DNA from: Archaeoglobi archaeon JdFR-42
GTDB lineage: Archaea; Halobacteriota; Archaeoglobi; Archaeoglobales; JdFR-42
DNA length: 47,177 nt
Direction of reading: 5' to 3'
Assembly: GCA_002010305.1 (NCBI GenBank)
Contig: MTND01000014.1
Span: forward strand, 1 to 47,177
The notes below the pieces were generated by a model. That model was not told the origin of the DNA. It was given only the letters and a program-made list of their open reading frames with translations, and searched no databases. Positions 17,790 to 26,430 of this stretch are shown in pieces; within the stretch, counting starts at the first letter, position 1; every line of letters starts with the position of its first letter. The position numbers and the translations under genes were made by a program.

Positions 17790-17833
17790 CCTATGAACAT
17801 ATGTGAAATTGGTCCCTACAGTAGGTGATGATG

Positions 17834-19030
17834 ATGAAAAACATAGTGGTGGAGGACATCAGGAAGGTTCCCATTGAACAGCAGGAAATTGAGCTGGTAG
17901 AGAGAAAAGGTATAGGCCATCCTGATAGCCTCGCAGATGGAATGGCCGAATCGGTCAGCCGAGCTTTGTGCAGAGAGTATTTAAAGAGAGTAGGCACTAT
18001 TTTACATCATAATACGGATGAAACCCAGATAGTGGCAGGAAAAGCCAATCCTTTTTTTGGTGGAGGAGAGGTAATAACTCCCATATATGTGCTTCTAGTG
18101 GGTAGAGCTACTAAACAGTTTGATGATATTTATATTCCGACAGATAGCATTGCAGTTAAGGCTGCAAAAAAATATGTCCAAGAAAATTTCCACAATCTGG
18201 ATGCTGAAACTGATATGATTATTGATTGCAAGCTTGGGGAAGGGTCAACTGATCTGAAGGACATCTTTGTGAGCAGAAAAGATATTCCTCGAGCCAATGA
18301 CACTTCTTTTGGAGTGGGGTATGCCCCCCTCTCGGAAACCGAAAAAATAGTGTTAAATGTGGAAAGAGAGATTTTTAACACATTTCGGAAAGAGCATCCT
18401 GAAGTTGGGGAAGATGTTAAGGTGATGGGACTCAGAGTAAAAGATGATGTAAACCTAACTATTGCCTGTGCTTTTGTATCTAAATATGTAGATAATCTGG
18501 ATGAATACAGAGCAATCAAAGAGGAATTAACGTCCTTTATTTCTGAAATTGCCTCTGTTTATACCAATCGGAGTGTGGTGGTTAATGTAAATACTGGAGA
18601 TAATTATGAAAAAGGGATAGTATATCTCACTGTGACAGGTACATCAGCAGAAAATGGGGATGATGGCTCAGTTGGGAGAGGAAACCGATGTAATGGCTTG
18701 ATCACTCCAAATAGACCCATGAGTATGGAGGCCACAAGTGGGAAAAATCCGGTAAATCACATTGGTAAGATCTACAATTTGTTGGCCAATCAGATTGCCC
18801 ACGATACGGTAGAGGCTGTAGAGGGTATTAAAGAAGTTTATGTCAGGATTCTCTCTCAAATTGGTCATCCTATCGACGATCCTAAGATTGTAAGTGTTCA
18901 GCTGATCCCGGAAAAAGGTTATGAAGTAAGGAAGCTCGCACCCAAAGTGAAAACAGTCGCTGAGGAATGGCTGGATGACATCTATAAAATTACTGAGATG
19001 CTTATAAACGACGAAATTTCGACATTCTGA
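17834..19030 (+). CDS. mat: S-adenosylmethionine synthetase, archaeal type
   Basis: Makes AdoMet from ATP and methionine; archaea use this form, which is distant from bacterial MetK. Seen: [61 protein letters not shown], the loop [19 protein letters not shown], and [13 protein letters not shown]. About 398 residues, full length. Several ATGs follow each other (17828, 17831, 17834); the last is best placed behind GGTGAT. It stands alone with its own promoter, divergent from hisG. Confidence 0.96.
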   Translation: MKNIVVEDIRKVPIEQQEIELVERKGIGHPDSLADGMAESVSRALCREYLKRVGTILHHNTDETQIVAGKANPFFGGGEVITPIYVLLVGRATKQFDDIYIPTDSIAVKAAKKYVQENFHNLDAETDMIIDCKLGEGSTDLKDIFVSRKDIPRANDTSFGVGYAPLSETEKIVLNVEREIFNTFRKEHPEVGEDVKVMGLRVKDDVNLTIACAFVSKYVDNLDEYRAIKEELTSFISEIASVYTNRSVVVNVNTGDNYEKGIVYLTVTGTSAENGDDGSVGRGNRCNGLITPNRPMSMEATSGKNPVNHIGKIYNLLANQIAHDTVEAVEGIKEVYVRILSQIGHPIDDPKIVSVQLIPEKGYEVRKLAPKVKTVAEEWLDDIYKITEMLINDEISTF

Positions 19031-19074
19031 GTGGATTATACGGCAGTCTCTACTTATATCCCTCTTATCTGATG

Positions 19075-19302
19075 TTATTTTCTCCTAGAGTATCCTTTTC
19101 GACTTTTTTCAAGCTCTTCTTCATACTCTTTTTTCTGTTTGCTGCATTTTTCTTCATTTACTAACCCTTCTCTATAATCTTCCTTGAGGCCCTCAAGTTT
19201 TGCCAGAACTGCTTTTTCGTCATTCTGTGAGAATCTCCAAAGGAATGTAAGGGATCCCAAGACAGCAATGAGGGTTATAATAATCCACAAGAGGTCAGTC
19301 AT
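19075..19302 (-). CDS. Small single-span membrane protein with coiled-coil tail
   Basis: 75 residues: one membrane helix (LLWIIITLIAVLGSLTFLW), then a charged coiled-coil-like tail with a SHOCT-like pattern (LAKLEGLKEDYREGLVNEEK...). Similar small proteins accompany cytochrome c maturation or act as membrane scaffolds, but nothing here fixes a function. The next frame on the same strand is 23 bases upstream. Confidence 0.55.
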   Translation of the reverse strand: MTDLLWIIITLIAVLGSLTFLWRFSQNDEKAVLAKLEGLKEDYREGLVNEEKCSKQKKEYEEELEKSRKGYSRRK

Positions 19303-19325
19303 ATTAGATGAAAACTTAATGTGAG

Positions 19326-19550
19326 TTACTTTGATTCCGGATAAGGGTAATTCAATCCTATCGTTCTTTTCCAGTTTATGGAAATCACACTGTAGTATTC
19401 TTTCTGGTTGAAGGTGATGGTAGAGATGTTTGGTGCATCGATGAGAGTTATATTATCTTTTTCAACGAGTATGCTAAAACCCGAAGTGGGGTCCGTTATT
19501 TCTTTTCTAAAATCATAATATGAAAGCTCCCTATCGGGTGTCCCTCTCAT
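19326..19550 (-). CDS. Hypothetical protein, possibly 5'-truncated
   Basis: 74 residues from ATG 19550. The frame stays open upstream to about 19610 with protein-like text (NDLAFYLTDGDDSHS) but no start codon, and it overlaps the start of the divergent secreted-protein gene. So either the short form is the gene or this is the remnant of a longer one. The content is beta-rich, with no membrane helix and no Cys. No family recognised. Confidence 0.4.
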   Translation of the reverse strand: MRGTPDRELSYYDFRKEITDPTSGFSILVEKDNITLIDAPNISTITFNQKEYYSVISINWKRTIGLNYPYPESK

Positions 19551-19602
19551 GGAGTGAGAGTCATCACCATCTGTTAAATAAAACGCTAAATCATTATATA
19601 CT

Positions 19603-20061
19603 ATGAAAACATCTCATCTATTTCATATCTTCATATTGCTCCTTTTGGTGATAGGTATCGCAAATGGAGTGTATTATTCAAGTGAAACAGATGGTGTGTA
19701 TGTAACTGTTGAAATCGAACCAGAAACACCCACTCCAGGAGAAATGGTAAAGATTATTCTTCATCTTCAGAATCTAAGTAGTTTTGAAGCAATTGATGTA
19801 GAGGATATGAGGATTATGACTTCAATAGATACTGGTCAGATCATTTTGCCTATGCAAAATCCCCATAAAGGACATTATGAGGAGTATTATACATTCCCAC
19901 AGGAAGGGAAATATACAGTGAAGTATACATTTCAGTATGAGGGACAATTACATGGCGATGAATTTTTCATCGATGTAAAGTCGAATTATAACTGGGTATA
20001 CATGATTCTGTTGCCGGTGATTCTACTCTTTATCATTATTGCAGTTTATCGCATGAAATAG
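19603..20061 (+). CDS. Exported membrane-anchored protein with one Ig-like beta domain
   Basis: 152 residues: an N-terminal signal helix (HIFILLLLVIGIANG), an Ig-like/CARDB-type beta domain (VEIEPETPTPGEMVKIILHL ... GKYTVKYTFQYEG), and a C-terminal membrane helix (WVYMILLPVILLFIIIAVY) followed by a short basic end. The domain therefore faces outside and is anchored at its C-terminus. This resembles FixH/YtkA-like small proteins and archaeal surface adaptor domains. Function unknown. Confidence 0.65.
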   Translation: MKTSHLFHIFILLLLVIGIANGVYYSSETDGVYVTVEIEPETPTPGEMVKIILHLQNLSSFEAIDVEDMRIMTSIDTGQIILPMQNPHKGHYEEYYTFPQEGKYTVKYTFQYEGQLHGDEFFIDVKSNYNWVYMILLPVILLFIIIAVYRMK

Positions 20062-20397
20062 TATTTATCAAAGGGGTTATGTAGTCTCATTTGGATGGGA
20101 CTATAAATAAGACTATATGTAGGATGGACTTAAAAAGATGGAACTCATCGACACCAGATCCAAGAGTTGATAAGTCCAACGTTTACACTCTCTGTGTATT
20201 CCTTTAGGTCTCTTAGGAACCCTTTCCTGTATGGTTTTTCAGACTATTCCATTGTCAGAAGGCAATGACAGAGCAAGTAGGATTCAATTAGCTTATAACA
20301 TTAGATTCGCTCTCTAGAATCCTTTCTCATCTTAGATCTATGGTATTTTTTCCCCTAATCAAAGGGTTTAAGTAAAGGAAAATTAACCGACTGAAAT
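20062..20397. other. 336-base gene-free region with promoter-like element and several dyads
   Basis: No convincing coding frame on either strand. ACTATAAATAAG (about 20099-20110) is a good TATA element, followed about 20 bases on by the stem GGACTTA / TAAGTCC (about 20127-20178) enclosing AACTC / GAGTT. Further dyads are CATTG / CAATG (about 20248-20265) and GATTC / GAATC (about 20307-20322). The cofG promoter (GTTTAAGTAAAGG, about 20368-20380) closes the region. Confidence 0.5.
20127..20335 (+). ncRNA. Candidate structured RNA upstream of cofG
   Basis: It begins about 25 bases after a TATA element with a 7-base closing stem (GGACTTA with TAAGTCC) and an inner AACTC/GAGTT stem about 50 bases long overall, followed by two smaller hairpins. 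The first stem is too short to be a tRNA and lacks a T arm. No RNase P, SRP or riboswitch core was recognised. Supported only by promoter placement and dyads. Confidence 0.27.
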
Positions 20398-21384
20398 GTG
20401 GATGTAGTCACATATTCCAGAAATGTTTTTATACCAGTCACAAATCTATGCAGAAACAAATGTAAATATTGTGGTTTTAGAGGCAGTCTTACTAATTATT
20501 ATCTGATTGATAAAAATCAGGTTAGTAGTATCCTGAATATGGCGAAGAATAAGGCTTCAGAGGCGTTGTTTACCTTTGGGGAACGTCCAGACGTCTTTAA
20601 TATGTTTAAAAAGCAGCTAAGAGTAATGGGATATAAAAGTTTTATTGATTATGTAGTTGATTTATGCGGTATGGCTATACAGAAGGGGTTACTGCCTCAC
20701 ACAAACCCAGGAGTTGTAGAAAGGAGAGATTTGAAAAAACTTAGAGTGTGCAATGCGAGTATGGGGCTGATGCTTGAGACCACAGCCGATCTTGAAGCTC
20801 ATGAAGGATGTGAAGGAAAAGTCCCAGAAAAGAGGATAGAGGTGATACGGACGGCTGGCAAACTTGAGATTCCTTTTACAACTGGATTACTGATCGGTAT
20901 TGGGGAATCCTGGGACGACAGGATCCATTCTCTGGAAGTTATAAGAGAACTTCATGAGAATTATGGACACATACAGGAAGTAATTATCCAGAATTTTAAA
21001 CCAAAGCCAGGGACTGCTTTTTCAGATAAAGAATCTCCATCCATAGAAGAAATGGTAAAAATGGTAAAAATGGCAAGGAATATATTGCCATCTGAAGTGA
21101 CCGTACAGATCCCGCCTAACCTATCAGATTTCTTCCATCTTGTTAAAGCAGGAGCGAGGGATCTGGGAGGGATTTCTCAGATAACTCCAGATTTCATAAA
21201 TCCTGAAGCACCATGGCCCTCCATTGAATCTATCAGACAGACACTAAAAGATAGCAGTTTTATATTGAAAGAAAGACTCCCTATATATCCCAGGTATGTT
21301 GTCGAGGGATGGTATCCGGATAATCTGTCAAGTCTCATTGAAAAAATGTCAGACAAAGGAGGATATAGGAAGTGTTTGATATAG
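20398..21384 (+). CDS. cofG: 7,8-didemethyl-8-hydroxy-5-deazariboflavin (FO) synthase, CofG subunit
   Basis: Radical SAM half of FO synthase, which makes the deazaflavin of coenzyme F420. Seen: the C-x3-C-x2-C cluster motif NLCRNKCKYCGFRG, ALFTFGERPDVF, GMAIQKGLLPHTNPGVV, LLIGIGESWDDRI, and IIQNFKPKPGTAF. 328 residues, full length. The start is GTG (an ATG two bases upstream is out of frame). It overlaps cofH by 13 bases and leads a four-gene run. Confidence 0.96.
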   Translation: MDVVTYSRNVFIPVTNLCRNKCKYCGFRGSLTNYYLIDKNQVSSILNMAKNKASEALFTFGERPDVFNMFKKQLRVMGYKSFIDYVVDLCGMAIQKGLLPHTNPGVVERRDLKKLRVCNASMGLMLETTADLEAHEGCEGKVPEKRIEVIRTAGKLEIPFTTGLLIGIGESWDDRIHSLEVIRELHENYGHIQEVIIQNFKPKPGTAFSDKESPSIEEMVKMVKMARNILPSEVTVQIPPNLSDFFHLVKAGARDLGGISQITPDFINPEAPWPSIESIRQTLKDSSFILKERLPIYPRYVVEGWYPDNLSSLIEKMSDKGGYRKCLI

Positions 21385-22409
21385 GCCTTGAAGTGTCCGT
21401 AAAGGAGTATCTGGGCTTATTAAAGGATCCTTATAATTTGTTGAAAATGGCCAACGAGCTCTCAGAAAGTCTTAATGGGAATAGAGTAACCTATGTTGTA
21501 AACAGAAACATCAATTTTACCGACAAATGCATCAATGCATGCAAGTTCTGTTCATTCAGGAACAGATCTGGGTTTATCTTAACCCATCAAGAAATAGCAG
21601 GTAAGGTGAAGGAAGCAACTGAATACGGCTGTACAGAAGTATGTATTCAGGGAGGTCTCCTGAAAAAAGCAGATGTGGAATTTTATTGTTCCATACTCGA
21701 CTCTGTGAAATCAGTCTCAGATCACATTCATATCCATGCTTTCTCTCCTATGGAAATCGTTCATATGGCACGAAACTCTGGTGTAAGTATCGATAAAGTG
21801 TTTGAAATCCTTAAAGAACACGGTCTGGGCTCAATGCCAGGAACTGCTGCAGAAATACTGGTGGATGAAATAAGGCATGATATATGTCCTGATAAACTTA
21901 CCACGAGAGAATGGGTTGAAGTGGTTAAAACAGCCCATAAAAATGGTATACCCACAACAGCCACCATGATGTACGGGCATATAGAGTCCTGGGAAGATCG
22001 GATCAAACATCTTCTGATCATTAAGGGTATTCAGCAGGAGACTGGAATGATAACTGAATTTATTCCATTGCCTTTTATGGATCAAAACAATGAACTTGGA
22101 AAAATGACCAGTTCTCCGGATGGATTTGAGGATCTTCTGGTAATTGCAATGGCCAGAGTTGTACTGTATCCAGAGATACCTAACATTCAGGCTTCATGGG
22201 TCAAAATGGGTATTAAACTGGTTCAGGCAGCTCTTCACTGTGGTGCCAATGATATTGGTGGAACGTTAATGGAGGAAAATATATCGAAAGCTGCAGGCAG
22301 TGTATCTGGGGAATTTCTATCAAAAGAAATGTTGGAGAGTATAATAAGAAATGCTGGCAGAGAACCTGTTGAACGAGATACACTGTACAGACCTGTCAGG
22401 AGGGAATAG
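21372..22409 (+). CDS. cofH: FO synthase, CofH subunit
   Basis: Radical SAM partner of CofG, joining the tyrosine-derived radical to the ribityl-diaminouracil. Seen: VNRNINFTDKCINACKFCSF with the C-x3-C-x2-C motif, EVCIQGGLLKKADVEFY, HIHAFSPMEIVHMAR, GLGSMPGTAAEILVDEIR, MMYGHIESWEDRI, and GANDIGGTLMEENIS. 345 residues. The GTG at 21372 follows AGGAGG. Its stop directly abuts the next ATG. Confidence 0.96.
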   Translation: MFDIGLEVSVKEYLGLLKDPYNLLKMANELSESLNGNRVTYVVNRNINFTDKCINACKFCSFRNRSGFILTHQEIAGKVKEATEYGCTEVCIQGGLLKKADVEFYCSILDSVKSVSDHIHIHAFSPMEIVHMARNSGVSIDKVFEILKEHGLGSMPGTAAEILVDEIRHDICPDKLTTREWVEVVKTAHKNGIPTTATMMYGHIESWEDRIKHLLIIKGIQQETGMITEFIPLPFMDQNNELGKMTSSPDGFEDLLVIAMARVVLYPEIPNIQASWVKMGIKLVQAALHCGANDIGGTLMEENISKAAGSVSGEFLSKEMLESIIRNAGREPVERDTLYRPVRRE

Positions 22410-23744
22410 ATGAGAATTGTGGTCCTCGGGTTTGGTACAGCTGGTTTCTCTGCAGTTCTTCATGCAAAAAAGGAAGATATGAGGTCTGAAGTGGTAGTGG
22501 TTGAAAAAAGAGGCTACGATACCCACTCTCCATGTGGGATACCATATGCTGTCGAAGGGCTGATAGGTTTCGATGATCTCAGGCATACTTTTCCAGCTGA
22601 AAGGATGAATGTAGAAAAACTAACAGGTCACGAGGCAATTCGAATTAATGCAGAAGAATCTTCAGTCGTTGTTAGAGGGAAGTCAGGCAAAGAGACTGTT
22701 CTCAACTATGATTCTTTAGTTATTGCTACTGGAGCCCGAAGTAGCATACCTCCTATAAAAGGGCTGGAAAGGTACCCGGGAAAAAATGTGTTTACGGTCC
22801 GTACCATTGAGGACGGAGAAAAGATCAAAAGTATATTAAAAAAGGGTATGAAGGCCATTGTAATTGGAGGTGGACTTATAGGTTTAGAAATGGCTTATGC
22901 ACTATCACAAAACGGGTGTCACACTACTGTTGTGGAAATCTTTCCACAAATTATGCCAAAGAATCTTGATAAAGATATGGCCCGCGATGTCCAGAGATAC
23001 TTGGAAGAGGTGGGTATAGAGTTTAAAATAGGGAAAAATGTTCTCGAAGTGAATGGAAATAAACAGGCTTTGGAAGTAGTGCTGGAAAATGAAGTTATTG
23101 AGGGCGATATAATTGTCGTGTCTGCAGGAGTAAAACCCAATGTTGAATTAGCCGAAGAAGCAGGCATAAAGACTGGGAAATTTGGGATTATAACTGATAG
23201 ATACATGAAAACCAGTGTAGATAGTATATACGCCGCTGGAGATTGTGCCTCTAATAAACACAGATTGACGGGGAGAGACTCCAATGTTCAACTTGCTCCG
23301 GTGGCTTACAGGCAGGGGATGGTTGCAGGTATAAATGCTGCTGGAGGATTGAGAGAATACGAAGGGGATCAGGACGCATCCATTACTCGCATTGGCAATA
23401 TAGAGATCGGTTTTTGCGGGTTAAACGAATATGAGGCAAGGGAACTAGGATATGAATTTATTGTCTCTAAAATAAAGGGTATGGATACAGAGTTTCTTCC
23501 TTCTGGAGAGGTTAAATGCAAAATATTATGCAGAAAAGATGGGATTGTAATTGGTGGTCAGGTAATTGGCAAAAAGGTCAGGGAACGAATAGCGCCCCTG
23601 GCTATAGCTCTGTATGCCGGTCTCGATGTACAGACATTAATGGATGTGGATTTCGGGTATGCCCCTCTTCAAGCTGAGTATTATGACATTCTTAACAGAT
23701 GTGCAGAACAGGCTGTCAGAAAATTAAGGAGGATAACACATTGA
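22410..23744 (+). CDS. FAD-dependent pyridine nucleotide-disulfide oxidoreductase (CoA-disulfide reductase / NADH oxidase family)
   Basis: 444 residues with an N-terminal FAD fold (VVLGFGTAGFSAVLHA), the single redox Cys of this family in THSPCGIPYAVEG, an NAD(P)H fold (VIGGGLIGLEMAYALSQNG), IYAAGDCASNK for FAD, and the C-terminal dimerisation domain (ARELGYEFIV...ALYAGLDVQTLMDVDFGYAPL). Such enzymes reduce CoA disulfide, coenzyme A persulfide or O2. In an anaerobe a disulfide or polysulfide substrate is more likely (inference). It immediately follows cofH and overlaps the agmatinase-family gene. Confidence 0.88.
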   Translation: MRIVVLGFGTAGFSAVLHAKKEDMRSEVVVVEKRGYDTHSPCGIPYAVEGLIGFDDLRHTFPAERMNVEKLTGHEAIRINAEESSVVVRGKSGKETVLNYDSLVIATGARSSIPPIKGLERYPGKNVFTVRTIEDGEKIKSILKKGMKAIVIGGGLIGLEMAYALSQNGCHTTVVEIFPQIMPKNLDKDMARDVQRYLEEVGIEFKIGKNVLEVNGNKQALEVVLENEVIEGDIIVVSAGVKPNVELAEEAGIKTGKFGIITDRYMKTSVDSIYAAGDCASNKHRLTGRDSNVQLAPVAYRQGMVAGINAAGGLREYEGDQDASITRIGNIEIGFCGLNEYEARELGYEFIVSKIKGMDTEFLPSGEVKCKILCRKDGIVIGGQVIGKKVRERIAPLAIALYAGLDVQTLMDVDFGYAPLQAEYYDILNRCAEQAVRKLRRITH

Positions 23745-24607
23745 GAGTTTCTTATTGGGGTGGATCTGTAAAATATACCTCCTACGCCAAAAGTGATTTT
23801 ACCATTTTTGGTGTACCTTATGACTTGGAATCCAGTTACCGGCCTGGAGCCAGATTCGCGCCGGAGAGAATTCGTGAAGCATCAGGCGAGGAATCCATTA
23901 ACTCATTTACAGAGCTGGGAGTGGATCTATCCTCTGAAGCAGTGATATGTGATGTTGGTAATCTTTCGGTAAGTCACGATTTTGATGAAAACCTTCAAGA
24001 AGTGGAAACTGCAATAGATACTATAATTGGCAATGGGAGCATCCCTATTGCTCTTGGAGGGGACCACATCATAACTTATTTTACTGTGAGGGCCATATCG
24101 AAGCATTACAATGACCTTCACCTGATATATCTGGATGCTCATCCAGATCTTTATGAAGAATTCAGGGATGATAGGTTCAGCCATGCGTGTGTGGTTTCAA
24201 GGATTCTGGATACAGGCCGAATATCTGGTAAAAACATCACAGAGATGGGTATTCGTTCAATAACTTCCATCCAGAAAGAGCGAGCAAAACAATTCGGGAT
24301 TACCATTATCCCAGCATGGGAATTCAGCACAGAACCTATGAAAATGGATAATGTATATCTTTCTATTGATATCGATGTTCTGGACCCTGCTTTTGCTCCG
24401 GGATGTGGTAATCCAGAACCGGGTGGTATTTCGACACGAGAATTACTGAGTTTTATTCATAATCTTGAGGCTAACATTGTAGGTGTTGATTTAGTCGAAG
24501 TGGTTCCTGCATATGATCCGAGTATGATAACTGCAAGTGCGGCTGCTAAAATAATCATGGAGGTTATGGGAAAAACGGTGTTATTGAAGAAGAACAGAAA
24601 GGAGTAG
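23741..24607 (+). CDS. speB: Agmatinase/arginase (ureohydrolase) family protein
   Basis: Mn-dependent ureohydrolase, probably agmatine to putrescine and urea. Metal and substrate motifs are intact: GGDHIITYFTV, YLDAHPDLYEEF, FSHACVVSRI, SIDIDVLDPAFAPG, and the C-terminal VDLVEVVPAYDPSMITA. The frame opens at 23699, but the family N-terminus (RVSYWGG...FTIFGVPYD) begins at a TTG (23741) that overlaps the previous stop. 288 residues is normal. Arginine-derived polyamine synthesis is the likely role; the exact substrate is not proven. Confidence 0.88.
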   Translation: MRVSYWGGSVKYTSYAKSDFTIFGVPYDLESSYRPGARFAPERIREASGEESINSFTELGVDLSSEAVICDVGNLSVSHDFDENLQEVETAIDTIIGNGSIPIALGGDHIITYFTVRAISKHYNDLHLIYLDAHPDLYEEFRDDRFSHACVVSRILDTGRISGKNITEMGIRSITSIQKERAKQFGITIIPAWEFSTEPMKMDNVYLSIDIDVLDPAFAPGCGNPEPGGISTRELLSFIHNLEANIVGVDLVEVVPAYDPSMITASAAAKIIMEVMGKTVLLKKNRKE

Positions 24608-24696
24608 TTTAGCTTTTGGGGAGAGTAATATGTAAATTCTCCTCTGGCACAAAAAATTTAAATAGAAGTTGTCATCATGATTATAATGGTGGTTAA

Positions 24697-24888
24697 ATGG
24701 TTAAGATAATTCATGCTCAAACTGTGCTCACTGAAGAGGTCCTTGCGCAGTTAAAGGAGAAAAGTGGTGAGAGTGCAACAAAAGATGCTCTTGCTAAAGC
24801 GGTAGAGCATTACTTACAGTGCCCTTACACTGATTCTGATATGCTGGAAAAGAGGCTGGAAGAATACATAAGGAAAAGAGGAAAATAA
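24697..24888 (+). CDS. Small protein, ribbon-helix-helix-like (DUF5371-type)
   Basis: 63 residues: a short strand VKIIHAQTVLTEEV, a helix LAQLKEKSGESATKDALAKAVEHYLQ, then a charged C-terminal helix. The pattern resembles a ribbon-helix-helix DNA-binding protein; I think it matches DUF5371 of methanogens, from memory only. It has its own promoter (AAAAATTTAAATAG, about 24652-24665, 30-45 bases before the ATG). No operon partner. Confidence 0.62.
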   Translation: MVKIIHAQTVLTEEVLAQLKEKSGESATKDALAKAVEHYLQCPYTDSDMLEKRLEEYIRKRGK

Positions 24889-24934
24889 ACCCATTTTTGA
24901 TCCTGACCTTCTGTTTAATTCACTCATGTTGCTG

Positions 24935-25339
24935 TTATGAGAAGTTACAAGAGCACTCTATTTTCACTCTTATTCTTGAAGAAAATCCTTCAAAAAATTT
25001 AGAACATAGATAGGAGTTTTGAATCTGTAATAAGTTCTCAATAAAGCAGGTTTCGGCAATAATTCTGTTCCCGTCTTTTCTGGTTTGTATGCCCTGCATT
25101 AGCAGGAAAAGCTCCGCAAGATCTTCTCTGCTAAGATCTAGGCTTTTTTTCAAGAGAGTATCTCCTGTCATCTCTCCAAAATCTCTCATAGCAGTTTCAA
25201 GAATGCATTCTCGGTCCTCGCAGTTATCTATTGCCTTTAAGAGACATTTTAGGAAATTGATAAGATTTACATCCTTTTTCCATAGTTTCTTGCTTACAGG
25301 TATCAGCTTCCAGGTCCTTGCAAACTGTTCGTATCTCAT
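24935..25339 (-). CDS. Hypothetical helical protein
   Basis: 134 residues, helical, with scattered Cys (LKCLLKAIDNCEDRECIL, CFIENLL, YLCSKFF, IECSCNFS). No membrane helix and no recognised motif. It follows the small membrane-protein gene after 4 bases on the same strand and is the third gene of the lrp operon. Confidence 0.5.
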   Translation of the reverse strand: MRYEQFARTWKLIPVSKKLWKKDVNLINFLKCLLKAIDNCEDRECILETAMRDFGEMTGDTLLKKSLDLSREDLAELFLLMQGIQTRKDGNRIIAETCFIENLLQIQNSYLCSKFFEGFSSRIRVKIECSCNFS

Positions 25340-25343
25340 ATGG

Positions 25344-25595
25344 CTATACCTTTAATGCAGCATATAGTATAACAAGGATTCCAACTATTTCGATCAGAAA
25401 ACTTATGGGTGTTAAAGCCGTCTCGCGGAGAATTGCAAACACAGCATCAAGATTTGCTCCTATTAACATAAGGAAAAACCCAAAACTTAACAGTAATAAA
25501 CTTCGAGCCCTCGTATTTCGATATGCCTCATATACGTAGATTATAAAAGCCCCACCCGTCAGGAAAACAATAATGAGTAAGAGTTCATTTAACAT
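25344..25595 (-). CDS. Three-span small membrane protein (DUF7521-like)
   Basis: 83 residues in three hydrophobic helices: LLLIIVFLTGGAFIIYVYEAY, SLLLLSFGFFLMLIGANLDAV, and ISFLIEIVGILVILYAALKV. Proteins of this size and layout often sit beside HTH regulators in archaea and may be their membrane partners (inference). Its start overlaps the lrp stop. Confidence 0.6.
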   Translation of the reverse strand: MLNELLLIIVFLTGGAFIIYVYEAYRNTRARSLLLLSFGFFLMLIGANLDAVFAILRETALTPISFLIEIVGILVILYAALKV

Positions 25596-26029
25596 TATAG
25601 CACCTCGTTTCTTTCTTTATATCGCTCAGTGACGATAAAACTAGATAACTCATCAACTCCTTCGAGAGAGCTGAGAGTCTGAAGAATATCTTTGAGCTCT
25701 TTTATATCCGTGACCTTTACTTTCACGAATAAATCAAAAGGCTCAAGCAATTCATATATTTCGTTGGCCCAGTGTTTCTCTTTTAAATATTCAAGGATAC
25801 CTCTCCTCCTCTCTTTTTTTACAGTTAACCCAAGAAACGCAATGAGGTTAATCCCTACCTTTCTCGGATCCAGTATTATGGTATACTGCTCTATGACTTC
25901 TTTTTCCAGAGCAGCAATTCTTTTGTGAATGGTTGAGACAGACATCTGGAGTTTTTCAGCCATTTCTGCAAGAGTAGTTTTGGAATTTCGAATAAGCTCC
26001 TTTAAAATTTCAATATCTTTTTCATCCAT
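25595..26029 (-). CDS. Lrp/AsnC-family transcriptional regulator
   Basis: N-terminal HTH (MDEKDIEILKELIRNSKTTLAEMAEKLQMSVSTIHKRIAALE) and a C-terminal RAM ligand domain (GINLIAFLGLTVKK, LEPFDLFVKVKVTDIKELKDIL, DELSSFIVTERY). About 144 residues, standard length; the frame extends to 26047, but MDEKDIEIL at 26029 is the family start. It leads an operon with a three-span membrane protein and a hypothetical protein. Palindromes upstream (26109-26181) suggest autoregulation, and close relatives of them lie before the amino-acid permease. Confidence 0.9.
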   Translation of the reverse strand: MDEKDIEILKELIRNSKTTLAEMAEKLQMSVSTIHKRIAALEKEVIEQYTIILDPRKVGINLIAFLGLTVKKERRRGILEYLKEKHWANEIYELLEPFDLFVKVKVTDIKELKDILQTLSSLEGVDELSSFIVTERYKERNEVL

Positions 26030-26108
26030 CTGTATGAATATATACACTCCGGGGATATAAAATATTTTCTGGAGTGGCCCATTTTCACAGAAATTTTAAG
26101 ATATTAGA

Positions 26109-26181
26109 AGCATATGCTTACAATTTGTAAATATACAGTTTACAATATTGTCAACTCATGTTGACAAGTTGTAAATTACAA
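26109..26181. promoter_or_regulatory. Cluster of palindromic sites, candidate Lrp operators
   Basis: AGCATATGCT (26109-26118), ACAATTTGTAAA (26120-26131), TTTACAAT (26139-26146), a perfect 8-base-arm dyad TTGTCAAC-TCAT-GTTGACAA (26148-26167), and TTGTAA-A-TTACAA (26169-26181). The unit TTTACAAT + TTGTCARC-TYAT-GYTGRCAA recurs almost unchanged at 30592-30619 before the amino-acid permease. AT-rich dyads of this size are typical of Lrp-family sites. Confidence 0.5.
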
Positions 26182-26366
26182 TTCACAATATTTGTCAATT
26201 TACAATATTATGACTTCTTAAAAAATAAGGCAGTAGGTGGTATTTACCTGATGCTAATTACTTATTTACTTATCTTGGAAGGGTCTTATAACTATGACGT
26301 TGTAGACTTGAGGAGTTTAACATATAGTGAGTTACAAAAACATTACTGCATTGAGAATGCAAGAAA

Positions 26367-26388
26367 GGAGGTATGTTTATAAACCTCC
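26367..26388 (+). promoter_or_regulatory. Hairpin enclosing the TATA-like element of the brix operon
   Basis: GGAGGT and ACCTCC are perfect 6-base arms around a 10-base loop containing TTTATAA. The start codon of the Brix gene is 42 bases downstream. The dyad may be a repressor site over the promoter, or only a coincidence with an SD-like GGAGG. Confidence 0.35.
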
Positions 26389-26430
26389 CCAAAATATCTT
26401 TTAAGTCAGGGAAAAGGAGATGCAAGTAAC

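Larger units (their letters stand above)
26048..26430. other. 383-base regulatory region between lrp (-) and the brix operon (+)
   Basis: The left half (26100-26220) is AT-rich and packed with palindromes (listed separately). The right half has a weak frame (about 26250-26382, MLITYLLILEGSYNYD...) whose coding status I cannot support. It ends with the hairpin GGAGGT-ATGTTTATAA-ACCTCC (about 26367-26388), whose loop contains the TATA-like TTTATAA of the brix operon. Confidence 0.5.

Noticed and set aside
20127-20178. tRNA-like element with a 7-base closing stem
   Set aside because: Only about 52 bases long, with no T-arm consensus, no CCA context and no D-arm pattern.
26158-26382. A 74-codon frame (MLTSCKLQFTIF...) between lrp and brix
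   Set aside because: Its first half is made of the palindromic operator-like sequence. The second half could code a small peptide, but there is no SD and no recognisable family.
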